From NCBI GenBank assembly GCA_963837355.1, contig CAWIMY010000007.1, forward strand, positions 1,116,001-1,180,000: 64,000 nt of DNA. Direction: 5' to 3'. The position numbers and the translations under genes were made by a program. Source of the stretch: Aureispira sp963837355 (GTDB taxonomy: Bacteria > Bacteroidota > Bacteroidia > Chitinophagales > Saprospiraceae). This document shows positions 25,687 through 33,530 of the stretch, piece after piece (position 1 is the stretch's first letter; each line of letters begins with the position of its first letter). A model generated the notes under the pieces. The model saw only the letters and a program-made list of their open reading frames with translations. It made no database searches and was not told the DNA's origin.

Positions 25687-26695
25687 TTGCTTGGTCTTGA
25701 CCGACCATCGAGGACACAGCGACCAAAATTCAATCTATGCACTCGTAGGGGCATTAGTGCAGCACCAACAATGCGCACAGGTACACGTAGCCAGTCGAGC
25801 CAATCCACAGAATAATTCTTTTTTTGAACTCCACCAAAGTGCCACCGTGCAGGCGTTGCGCGTGGAGAAAGGATTTGGGTTTGATCCTAGCGGGCAGCAA
25901 TTTTTAGCCGATACTCATTTGGTCGATGTAACAACCGTAGATTTTATTTTTATGCGCTTGCCGCGACCAATCAGCGATCAATTTTTGGAATATGCGGTCA
26001 ACACGGCTCCACAAGCTGTTTTTGTCAATCATCCTACAGGAATTATAGCAACCAGTACCAAAGAATTTTTATTGCAATTTCCTGAATTGTGTCCCAATAT
26101 GCAGCTTTGTCGTAGCAAAGCGGAGGTGCGCGCCTTTTCGGAGCAATTTCCGATTGTTCTCAAACCCCTGCGCGAGTATGGGGGCAAAGGCATCGTCAAA
26201 ATTATGGACGGCCGTGTATTTTTGGGGACAGACGGCGAGGAAGTGCTGGAAACTTACCTCAATTCTATTGAGGAGGTCTTGGAGCAAGAAGGCTATTTGG
26301 CTATGAAATTCTTGAAGAATGTAAGCCAAGGGGACAAGCGGGTGTTGGTGGTAAATGGACAAATTTTGGGGGCTTCGTTGCGCTTGCCTGCACCCGATTC
26401 GTGGTTGTGTAATGTAGCGCAAGGCGGACAGTCTGTGGGCACTACCGTCAGTCCAGAAGAAGAAGTTATGGTGGCGCGGCTAATGCCGCATTTACTCTCG
26501 GCAGGCATTGTTATGTTTGGCATGGATACCTTGACCGACGATAATGGAAAACGCGTTTTATCAGAAATCAATACTTTAAGCATTGGTGGCTTTCCACAAG
26601 CGGCCGAGCAGACAGGGCGACCAATTGTTGAACTAGCCATTGATGGCATTATACAATACGTAAATACTAGATGCAATGCAAGAAGCAGTAATTAA
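25673..26695 (+). CDS. Glutathione synthetase/RimK-like ATP-grasp ligase
   Basis: 340 residues. The N-terminal domain is followed by the ATP-grasp fold: FPIVLKPLREYGGKGIVKI (ATP-binding lysines and glycine loop), EGYLAMKFLKNVSQGDKRVLVVNGQ (GshB-like), ASLRLPAP and RVLSEINTLSIGGFPQ (metal-binding E-x-N). The whole resembles prokaryotic GshB. No gamma-glutamylcysteine synthetase is adjacent, so the product is more likely another peptide or amide. Middle gene of an overlapping three-gene operon. Confidence 0.82.
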   Translation: MKKYNCLVLTDHRGHSDQNSIYALVGALVQHQQCAQVHVASRANPQNNSFFELHQSATVQALRVEKGFGFDPSGQQFLADTHLVDVTTVDFIFMRLPRPISDQFLEYAVNTAPQAVFVNHPTGIIATSTKEFLLQFPELCPNMQLCRSKAEVRAFSEQFPIVLKPLREYGGKGIVKIMDGRVFLGTDGEEVLETYLNSIEEVLEQEGYLAMKFLKNVSQGDKRVLVVNGQILGASLRLPAPDSWLCNVAQGGQSVGTTVSPEEEVMVARLMPHLLSAGIVMFGMDTLTDDNGKRVLSEINTLSIGGFPQAAEQTGRPIVELAIDGIIQYVNTRCNARSSN

Positions 26696-27635
26696 AAGCA
26701 GCTTTGATATAAATGATACGCCTCCAGAATCGATTCGCCATTATTGGATTGATTTGATTACGGATGGTTTAGGTACGCCCATTCGTTTGCCTATAATGGT
26801 AGCGCGTGGTAAGGAAGATTTTCCAATACTAGGGGTCACAGCCGCCGTACACGGCAATGAGTTGAACGGCATTTCCGTTATTCAGCGCTTATTCAATGAG
26901 ATTAACCCCTCAGAATTGAAGGGAGTGATTGTAGGTATTCCCGTAGTGAATATCCCGTCGTACATTCGACACAAGCGCCGTTTTAATGATGGGGTAGACC
27001 TCAACCACATTATGCCTGGTAAGGAAAAGGGCAATGTAAGCCAAGTGTATGCTTACCGCTTCTTTGAAAAATTTGTGCGCCATATGGATTATTTACTGGA
27101 TTTGCATACAGCAAGTGCGGGGCGTATCAACAGCTACTATGTACGGGCAGATATGAAACATCCGATTGCCCGTAAGTTAGCCCTGTTACAAAATGCTCAA
27201 ATCATTGTTCACAATCCACCTTCGGATGGAACTTTGCGTGGCGCTGCCGATGCGATTGACATTCCCGCCATTACCTTGGAAGTGGGCAATCCAAATACCT
27301 TTCAGAAAAAAATGATTAAATCAGGGGTAATCGGCGTACACAACGTATTGTCTTATCTGGAGATGATTGACGACCCTGTCGAGAAACCCCAACGACCAGC
27401 AGTCATTTGTCAGCAATCCTATTGGATTTACACCGATGTAGGGGGCTTATTGGCTTTGCATGTAGACTTGATGACAGAGGTAAAAGAAGGAACGCTGCTG
27501 GCATCAATTCGCGATGTGTTTGGTAATTTATTACAACAGTACCACGCGCCCGAAGCAGGGATTGTGATTGGAAAAAGTGTCAGTCCTGTTAACCAGGCAG
27601 GAGGGCGTATCTTACATTTAGGTATTAAACGGTAA
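26676..27635 (+). CDS. Succinylglutamate desuccinylase/aspartoacylase family amidohydrolase
   Basis: A 319-residue zinc-dependent M14-like amidohydrolase. The zinc ligands are visible in VTAAVHGNELNG (H, E) and DYLLDLHTAS (H). GVDLNHIMPG and a TLEVGNP glutamate complete the active-site pattern. These enzymes remove acyl groups from amino acids or cut C-terminal residues. Last gene of an overlapping operon with two ATP-grasp ligases, so it may trim or release the ligated product. Confidence 0.85.
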   Translation: MQEAVIKSSFDINDTPPESIRHYWIDLITDGLGTPIRLPIMVARGKEDFPILGVTAAVHGNELNGISVIQRLFNEINPSELKGVIVGIPVVNIPSYIRHKRRFNDGVDLNHIMPGKEKGNVSQVYAYRFFEKFVRHMDYLLDLHTASAGRINSYYVRADMKHPIARKLALLQNAQIIVHNPPSDGTLRGAADAIDIPAITLEVGNPNTFQKKMIKSGVIGVHNVLSYLEMIDDPVEKPQRPAVICQQSYWIYTDVGGLLALHVDLMTEVKEGTLLASIRDVFGNLLQQYHAPEAGIVIGKSVSPVNQAGGRILHLGIKR

Positions 27636-27652
27636 TTCTAACCATCAATCTT

Positions 27653-28192
27653 ATGAAAAATTCAATAATGGCTTACTTTGTGTCCCTAGCGTTACTAAGC
27701 AGCGCTCTGTTTTCCTGTGAGAATAGTACAGCACCTACGAATATGGCAATGCAGGAGGAAGTTGTAGAAACGCCCACAGAAGAACCTACTATTGCCCCCA
27801 AACCCCTCAACATGGAGCGGGCTGTGGTGAGCTTCAAAGCGATTGCACAGGGCGAAAATGAAAGTGGAACGCCGAGCGCTAGGTTGTATCTCTATACTTC
27901 TGTCGGAACTGATTCTTTATTTTTGGCAGAAGATGTTGGCGGTGTTAAACTAGAGCAAGATCGGTATGAGGCATTTAATATACCTACTGATGCCATTTTA
28001 GCCATTGAGTCCTATTTTGCAGGTGGTGGAAGCTATTATTACGTCGCTCAAGAAGGAAATGTACTGACGGTTTATCGTGGATTTATGGACGAGCCGAATC
28101 CTGAGATGGAAGTGCAAGAAGCTAAATACGATCCTTTTAAGCGCTATACGTTTTATGAAGATAGCATTGTAGAAGAAGAGTTAAAGAAATAA
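27653..28192 (+). CDS. Hypothetical lipoprotein
   Basis: 179 residues with a signal peptide ending in lipobox LFSCENST. A proline/glutamate-rich linker follows (EEPTIAPKPLN), then a beta-rich domain (RAVVSFKAIAQGENESGTPSARLYLYTSVG ... GGGSYYYVAQEGNVLTVYRGFMDE). Probably anchored in the outer membrane. No family recognised. It follows the amidohydrolase by 17 bases and is likely the last gene of that operon, since a terminator comes after it. Confidence 0.75.
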   Translation: MKNSIMAYFVSLALLSSALFSCENSTAPTNMAMQEEVVETPTEEPTIAPKPLNMERAVVSFKAIAQGENESGTPSARLYLYTSVGTDSLFLAEDVGGVKLEQDRYEAFNIPTDAILAIESYFAGGGSYYYVAQEGNVLTVYRGFMDEPNPEMEVQEAKYDPFKRYTFYEDSIVEEELKK

Positions 28193-28210
28193 TCAAATTG
28201 CTTGACCAGT

Positions 28211-28252
28211 CCTGCGCTGCCTTAGACAACTAGGGGGGCGCAGGGCTTTTTT
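28211..28252 (+). terminator. Terminator of the ATP-grasp operon
   Basis: CCTGCGCTGCC pairs with GGGGCGCAGGG around a short loop and is followed by seven T, about 20 bases after the lipoprotein stop. Confidence 0.85.
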
Positions 28253-28300
28253 TATTATAAAATACCTGCCTGACATGGTGCCAGGCTGTTGAGCACTTAC

Positions 28301-28396
28301 AAAAAAAGTAGGGCGCTAATGCTCTCCCCCAATTATCCCAAGTGGGTAGGAAGAAAGGAACAACGTGCAGCGGCCACGTCGTTTAGCACCCTACTT
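28301..28396 (-). ncRNA. Long-loop structured RNA element/terminator
   Basis: AAGTAGGGTGCTAA and TTAGCGCCCTACTT (minus strand) form a 14-bp stem closing a 63-base loop and are followed by T7. The single non-Watson-Crick position is a U-G pair on the minus strand but a C-A mismatch on the plus strand, so the minus-strand RNA is the structured one. The loop contains its own ACGTG/CACGT hairpin. It lies 12 bases after the membrane protein stop, so it may be that gene's terminator with a structured loop, or a processed small RNA. Confidence 0.5.
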
Positions 28397-28408
28397 ATGA
28401 GGTACTTA

Positions 28409-28777
28409 CTAAACCAATAAGTAAGTGATCGTAGGAATCAAAAGCATGACGGCTATCGTCGCATGATAGACAGGGACAAAGACCCTTCCGCTAAATTGTG
28501 CTACATGAATAACAACGTTAGTAAATAACAGCATAATCAATAAGCCTATATAATAGGTATGAAAAGCTGGAGTCAATAGGGCCATCAACAAGGCTAGCGG
28601 CATCATAAAAGCACAGGGAAGTACCAACAATGTTTTGCAGTACCAAATAATGCGGGTTTTGCCTTGTTTCTCTGCATAAGCCAAGTAGTGCTCTAACACC
28701 TTAGCAAAAGGATTAATCGTAACTTTAGTAGTCGCAGCAGGGGTGAGATCGAACGCGTTTCTTGTTACAGTTGTCAT
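28409..28777 (-). CDS. Small membrane protein, probable Rrf2-regulated target
   Basis: 122 residues: an N-terminal cytoplasmic stretch (NPFAKVLEHYLAYAEKQGKTR) and then three or four membrane helices (TLLVLPCAFMMPLALLMALL, YYIGLLIMLLFTNVVIH, VPVYHATIAVMLLIPTITYLLV). No family recognised. A dyad AGACCTTTTTGTCT lies 25-38 bases upstream of its start and recurs in the promoter of the adjacent Rrf2 regulator gene. I infer control by that regulator and a role in redox or nitric-oxide response. Confidence 0.65.
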   Translation of the reverse strand: MTTVTRNAFDLTPAATTKVTINPFAKVLEHYLAYAEKQGKTRIIWYCKTLLVLPCAFMMPLALLMALLTPAFHTYYIGLLIMLLFTNVVIHVAQFSGRVFVPVYHATIAVMLLIPTITYLLV

Positions 28778-28801
28778 AGTAGTTAGTATTAAAGGATTAA
28801 T

Positions 28802-28815
28802 AGACCTTTTTGTCT
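28802..28815. promoter_or_regulatory. Candidate Rrf2 operator, site 1
   Basis: AGAC-CTTTTT-GTCT, a perfect 4-bp dyad with 6-base spacer in the promoter region of the small membrane protein gene. The same 14-mer with one change occurs, on the opposite strand, upstream of the Rrf2 gene. Confidence 0.5.
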
Positions 28816-28898
28816 TTTATTAAGATAATTTTTTTTGCTTTCCATTTTTATTCGCGGGAAAGCAGCGCGTTAGAGTAGTGTATGCTGGTGTAATGTGG

Positions 28899-29321
28899 TT
28901 ATTGTAGTAAATCTTGATGCAGTCCATTCACCAAATCTTCTAGGGTATTGGTATGGCACATGACGGTCAACTCGTCTCGTACGACTTTAAACTGAAAGTG
29001 AAAGGGGCAAGGCTCCAAGGAGCTGCACTCCTTCAATCCCAAGCCACATTGGGTAAACACATCGGTTCCATCAATGGCCACTACAATATCGTATAAACTG
29101 ATCTCGTTTAATGGCCTAGAGAGATAAAAACCACCTGTTGGCCCCTTCTGAGAACTGATAATCGACTGCTTCACTAGATTCTGCAAAATTTTTGCGGTGA
29201 AAGAAGCGGGCGTATCGGCCGCCGCACAAATTTTCTTAATGCCAATTTTCTTGTTTTCTTTCCCCGCTTTAGCAATAACTGTCAAGGCTCTAATACCATA
29301 CGCGCAGGCTTTGGAAAACAT
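28899..29321 (-). CDS. Rrf2-family transcriptional regulator
   Basis: 140 residues. A winged helix-turn-helix (KIGIKKICAAADTPASFTAKILQNLVKQSIISSQKGPTGGFYLSRP) is followed by a dimerisation helix and three cysteines C92, C99 and C105 (CGLGLKECSSLEPC). This C-x6-C-x5-C spacing is of the type that holds a Fe-S cluster in IscR and NsrR, which sense iron-sulfur status or nitric oxide. The local target is probably the downstream small membrane protein gene. Autoregulation is suggested by a matching dyad in its own promoter region. Confidence 0.9.
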   Translation of the reverse strand: MFSKACAYGIRALTVIAKAGKENKKIGIKKICAAADTPASFTAKILQNLVKQSIISSQKGPTGGFYLSRPLNEISLYDIVVAIDGTDVFTQCGLGLKECSSLEPCPFHFQFKVVRDELTVMCHTNTLEDLVNGLHQDLLQ

Positions 29322-29354
29322 AAAAATAAGAGTTGAAAAGTGAACAATTAGTTG

Positions 29355-29396
29355 TTGTCCTAATGACTACACTGCAAGTATAGGACAAAAAGGTCT
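29355..29396. promoter_or_regulatory. Candidate Rrf2 operator region, site 2
   Basis: GGACAAAAAGGTCT at 29383-29396 is the reverse complement of site 1 with one change. It overlaps a larger inverted repeat TTGTCCTA ... TAGGACAA (29355-29388) just upstream of the Rrf2 gene. Confidence 0.45.
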
Positions 29397-29528
29397 TTTA
29401 TTCAAATTTTGGACATTTTTTTTTGATTTTTTTAAGAATATTTTGGAAAATCTGCCTCCGCTTTGGTTTAGCTAACATTCCGTATCTTAGCTCAACAACT
29501 CTATTCGCACTACTGTCTAATCAAAAAC

Positions 29529-31679
29529 ATGAGAACTATTCTACAGAAAATAAGCGGCTTCTTACTACTCTTACTAGCCTTGTTCAACAGTTGCCAAGGA
29601 CAGCCGTCCCCAACAATCTCCCAGACCCCTTATGCTCCCTACGGCGGTGTTTTTACCCCAAAAGGAACCCTGCGCGTTTTGTTGGTATTTGTTACCTACA
29701 AAGACAGCAGCGCGGCCAACCCCGCTTTCAACAATGCCGCGCAGTATGTACCCGATTGGACAACGGATAGCGAACGTGGCTTACCCGATTTTGTAAACCC
29801 CAAGACAGGAGCTAGTCCCGAATACCTGTTTAATCAAGCGGCAGACTTTGAGGAATGGATGGACAAAGTACCGAACAATTTTTCCAAAGAATTTTATCTG
29901 ATGTCGCAGGGACAGTTCAAAATGATTGGGGAAGTTTTTCGCGACAGCACAGGGTTGCCCACAGCCGTAGAGATTGATCCCAGCGAAGGCCGCTCTTGGA
30001 CACACATGAATGCCCGTGCGGTCGAACAAATGCAGCGCCTCCACCCCAAGGCAGATTGGTCGCGTTTTGACGAGCGGCAAAATCATCCCAATTTTTCTTT
30101 TGACAACAGTGATACTACCCGATATGGCCCTGATAAGATCTTAGATTATGTCGTGTTCATTCATCGGTATAATAAGAATTGGTCACAACAGCCCAAAAAC
30201 AGTATGCGGTCGTGGATGGGGTCGGGTGGTGGCTTCACCGCAACAGGTGTCCCCCAAAAAACAACCCTCAATGGTTACCGTATTGTGGATGGGTTTACGA
30301 TGTCTTACCGCTCTGGCGTGTTTGTCCATGAGGTAGCGCACGAACTGTTTAATGCCCCGCACATTATGGGGGTGAATAATGTAATTGGCGAGTATTTTAG
30401 TTTGATGAGTGCAGGTTGGGGAGTTATGGCACCGATTAGTATTTTTGTAGGCTTTAATGGGTGGGAACGCTGGTATGCAGGGTTTACCGAATTGGTGGCA
30501 GATATTAAGACGGCGGAGGACTTGAAGCAGGGCAACAGCTTCGTCTTACGAGATTTCTTTACGACGGGCGATGCTATGCGCGTGCAAATTCCGCATTCAG
30601 GGGGGCAGTATCTATGGTTAGAACACCATGCCAAGCAACATGAATTGGATGAACACCCTTGGAAGGGAAAAATAATCGGGGAGAAGGATACCTTGGCAGG
30701 GAGTGCGGCAGGAATTTATGCCTATGTCGAAGCGATTGAAAGCAATCGTCATCAAATTTTTTCGCCCTTGTCGGCGCGGGCCAATGGAATTAAGGTCTTA
30801 CATGCAGGGGGCAATTACGATTACCACTATCGCGAAGACCTACCTGTGCTAAAAAATAACTGGGGCAATGCGCTCTATTCCTTCACCAAAGGAAAAGAAA
30901 ATCCAATAGATGGCCTCAACAACTTCTACCGTTATCCTTATGACAAGGATAAAAATGGAGAAATTACATTGGATAAGAATTATAACAGCAGCCGTACCGA
31001 AGGCTTTTTGCCCATCAACCGAGAAGAAACGGAGGGGGACTCCTTTGTTAATTTATATGGGGGCTTTGGGGTTTATGACGAAAAAAAGTGTCAGAATTAC
31101 GTCAAACCTGTTCCTTTTCAAGCAGGGCAGACCCTCGACATCAACAGCAATCCCAAACCTTTGAACTACCCTCGCTACAACTTGACTGCCCGCCAAAAAG
31201 AGCCTTATTTTTTGAATGGATTGGCCGTGCGTTTTGAGGCGATTGCAGGCAGCGATGCCCTGCGTGTCTATGTAGATTTTGGACAAACGAATGTACAAGA
31301 AAGCCAGCGCTGGACAGGAAATATAGCTTTAGCTGACCTTAGCGGAGATGATAGAATAGATTTGACGCTAGCGTCCTGTGTTTGCGTTTTGCTGGATCAA
31401 AGCGAAACCCCTAATACCCATCAAAAAACAGCAGAAGGCGACTTTACGAACCCCACCGTATTGACCCTAAAAAAGGGAGCCAAACTACAGTTGAAAAGAG
31501 GCGCTAAATTACGAGTGAAAGCCAATTCTACCCTGATTTTGGAGGAAGGTGCACAGCTGATTTTAGACGCAAAATCAACCCTAATAATCGAACCTACTGG
31601 AATACTTATTGCGTCTCCTAAAGCAATTGTAGCCCACCCACGCGCAAAGGTTGTGAATCAAGGTAAAAGAGCTGACTAG
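29529..31679 (+). CDS. M6-like metalloprotease lipoprotein with C-terminal repeat tail
   Basis: 716 residues. The signal peptide ends in a lipobox (LFNSCQGQ). The catalytic zinc site HEVAHELFNAPH (H-E-x2-H-x6-H; residues ~263-274) and a later LMSAGWG Met-turn-like loop place it with M6-like metallopeptidases. The last ~75 residues form a short beta-solenoid-like repeat (LTLKKGAKLQLKRGAKLRV ... LILEEGAQLIL). It is probably surface-exposed and degrades extracellular protein. No T9SS tail is seen, and the lipid anchor would hold it at the outer membrane. Start chosen for the lipoprotein signal. Confidence 0.85.
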   Translation: MRTILQKISGFLLLLLALFNSCQGQPSPTISQTPYAPYGGVFTPKGTLRVLLVFVTYKDSSAANPAFNNAAQYVPDWTTDSERGLPDFVNPKTGASPEYLFNQAADFEEWMDKVPNNFSKEFYLMSQGQFKMIGEVFRDSTGLPTAVEIDPSEGRSWTHMNARAVEQMQRLHPKADWSRFDERQNHPNFSFDNSDTTRYGPDKILDYVVFIHRYNKNWSQQPKNSMRSWMGSGGGFTATGVPQKTTLNGYRIVDGFTMSYRSGVFVHEVAHELFNAPHIMGVNNVIGEYFSLMSAGWGVMAPISIFVGFNGWERWYAGFTELVADIKTAEDLKQGNSFVLRDFFTTGDAMRVQIPHSGGQYLWLEHHAKQHELDEHPWKGKIIGEKDTLAGSAAGIYAYVEAIESNRHQIFSPLSARANGIKVLHAGGNYDYHYREDLPVLKNNWGNALYSFTKGKENPIDGLNNFYRYPYDKDKNGEITLDKNYNSSRTEGFLPINREETEGDSFVNLYGGFGVYDEKKCQNYVKPVPFQAGQTLDINSNPKPLNYPRYNLTARQKEPYFLNGLAVRFEAIAGSDALRVYVDFGQTNVQESQRWTGNIALADLSGDDRIDLTLASCVCVLLDQSETPNTHQKTAEGDFTNPTVLTLKKGAKLQLKRGAKLRVKANSTLILEEGAQLILDAKSTLIIEPTGILIASPKAIVAHPRAKVVNQGKRAD

Positions 31680-31774
31680 AGCTGGGTCTACTATTGTGTT
31701 ATTTGGATTGTTTCTAAATAATAGACGCTATTAACAAAAGGATAAAATAGGTGTACTAAAACAAAACGAAGTTT

Positions 31775-31782
31775 TATATTTG
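31775..31782 (+). promoter_or_regulatory. Promoter -7 box of the nqr operon
   Basis: TATATTTG, a perfect TAnnTTTG box, 71 bases upstream of nqrA. The -33 region shows no clear TTG. Confidence 0.55.
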
Positions 31783-31853
31783 CAGCACGGTTGCCTATGG
31801 GTAACCTCTAATACTGATTTTATTTACTTTATATTAATTTATACATAAGCTAT

Positions 31854-33467
31854 ATGACACTCTCAACAGGTCTTATCCTTGGTATAGTTTTCATCTTGCT
31901 GTTCATTGTCGTTCTGGCCACCGTATCAGAAGGATTAGTGAAGATGGCCGCCAAACACAATGGTGAAAATCCTTCTAAGTACAATGTAATGCCAAATGAT
32001 GTACCGAGCCTATTTAAACGCGGAGAGGGCAAACCAAGTTACATCCCCGAAGAAGACCACTATAAGTCTTTCGCAAAAGGATTTGACATTAAACTCTTGG
32101 GAGAAGCATCGTTAGAACATCCTATCGAGTCGGTTCGCTCTTCTACTTATGCCGTAAAACCTAAGGATTTTGTAGGTATGATGCCTATTCCTAAGATTTT
32201 GGTCGAAGAAGGAGACAGCCTGAAAGCTGGCGACCCCTTATTTTACGACAAAAAACGTCCTGAAATAATGTATGCCGCCCCCGTAAGTGGTGAAATGTTG
32301 CGCATTGAGCGCGGTGAAAAACGTTCGATCAACGAAGTGGTTCTTTTGGCCGACAAGGAAATCGAATACCGCCAGTATGATTTGCCCAACTTGGATACCG
32401 TAAGCCGCGATGATTTGGTTACCTTTTTATTGGGTTCTGGTGCTTGGCCTTTTATTCGCCAACGTCCTTTTGACATTGTAGCAGAGCACGATACGACTCC
32501 CAAAGCAATTTTTGTGACGACATTCGACACCGCTCCTTTGGCGCCAGGGTTTGATTTGACCGTAGCAGGCAAGGGAGAAGCTTTCCAAAAAGGATTGGAC
32601 GTTTTGAAGCGGTTGTCTGGTGGTGCCGTACATGTGGCGTTAGATGGTCGTACCGACCATACCCCTGCTCCTGAGTTTATGAACGCAACAGGCGTAGAAA
32701 GACATTGGTTTAATGGGCCACACCCTGCTGGTAATGTAGGCATTCACATTCACCACATCGATCCTATCAATTCTGGAGACACGGTTTGGCATTTGGATGT
32801 ACACGGCGTTTTGATTTTGGGAACCTTGTTTACTAAAGGTATTTTTGATACAGAGCGCATTGTTGCCTTAACGGGATATGAAATGAAGAACCCTCGCTAT
32901 GTTCGCGCCCACCAAGGTATTTGCGTGGAGCAACTAGTAGGCGATATACAATTCCACGAGCAACGCAATACAACGGATAAAGAAGGCAAATTGGTAGTAG
33001 TTGACCGCAAAGCGGTTCGCTTAGTTTCTGGTGATCCTTTGACAGGCAACGAAATTGCTCCTAATGGTTATTTAGGCTTCTTTTCTGATCAATTGATTAC
33101 TATTGAAGAAGGCGATTACTACGAATTATTTGGTTGGTTGTTGCCTAGAGCAGGCCACCCAACGTTGAATAGAACCTTCCCTGGTGGATTTATTCCTAGT
33201 GCAGTATATAAAGCAGATACCCAGCAAAATGGAGAGCGCCGTGCGTTTGTAGTTTCTGGCGAATACGAAAACGTATTGCCTATGGACATTTATCCACAGC
33301 ACTTGCTACGAGCAATCATGGCAAATGACTATGAGAAAATGGAAGGCTTAGGTATTTTAGAATTGGGAGAGGAAGATGTCGCGCTATGTGAATATGTCTG
33401 TACCTCTAAACACCCTGTTCAAAAAACCTTGCGCGAAGGGTTGGACATGATTATGGAGCAAGGCTAG
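31854..33467 (+). CDS. nqrA: Na+-translocating NADH:quinone reductase subunit A with N-terminal membrane anchor
   Basis: NqrA is the cytoplasmic subunit of Na+-NQR and is involved in quinone reduction. Here it has 537 residues, about 90 more than the usual ~447. The extra part is a membrane helix (residues ~5-26, LILGIVFILLFIVVLATVS) and a charged linker. The NqrA core then begins at FDIKLLGEASLEHPIES and continues through GMMPIPKILVEEGDSLKAG (biotinyl-lipoyl-like), ATGVERHWFNGPHPAGNVG and the C-terminal WLLPRAGHPTLNRTFPGGF. No internal ATG near the core start is attractive. It is the first of six collinear nqr genes. Confidence 0.95.
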   Translation: MTLSTGLILGIVFILLFIVVLATVSEGLVKMAAKHNGENPSKYNVMPNDVPSLFKRGEGKPSYIPEEDHYKSFAKGFDIKLLGEASLEHPIESVRSSTYAVKPKDFVGMMPIPKILVEEGDSLKAGDPLFYDKKRPEIMYAAPVSGEMLRIERGEKRSINEVVLLADKEIEYRQYDLPNLDTVSRDDLVTFLLGSGAWPFIRQRPFDIVAEHDTTPKAIFVTTFDTAPLAPGFDLTVAGKGEAFQKGLDVLKRLSGGAVHVALDGRTDHTPAPEFMNATGVERHWFNGPHPAGNVGIHIHHIDPINSGDTVWHLDVHGVLILGTLFTKGIFDTERIVALTGYEMKNPRYVRAHQGICVEQLVGDIQFHEQRNTTDKEGKLVVVDRKAVRLVSGDPLTGNEIAPNGYLGFFSDQLITIEEGDYYELFGWLLPRAGHPTLNRTFPGGFIPSAVYKADTQQNGERRAFVVSGEYENVLPMDIYPQHLLRAIMANDYEKMEGLGILELGEEDVALCEYVCTSKHPVQKTLREGLDMIMEQG

Positions 33468-33530
33468 AGCAATTCGCTTTAGTTATAGCTGAATTATATA
33501 ATAATAATTTACAAAGAATAAAGTAACTTT

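Noticed and set aside
28301..28396. SRP RNA (4.5S) candidate on the plus strand
   Set aside because: The conserved GGAAG...AGCAGCC tetraloop/helix 8 motif is not present, and the T tract lies on the minus strand.
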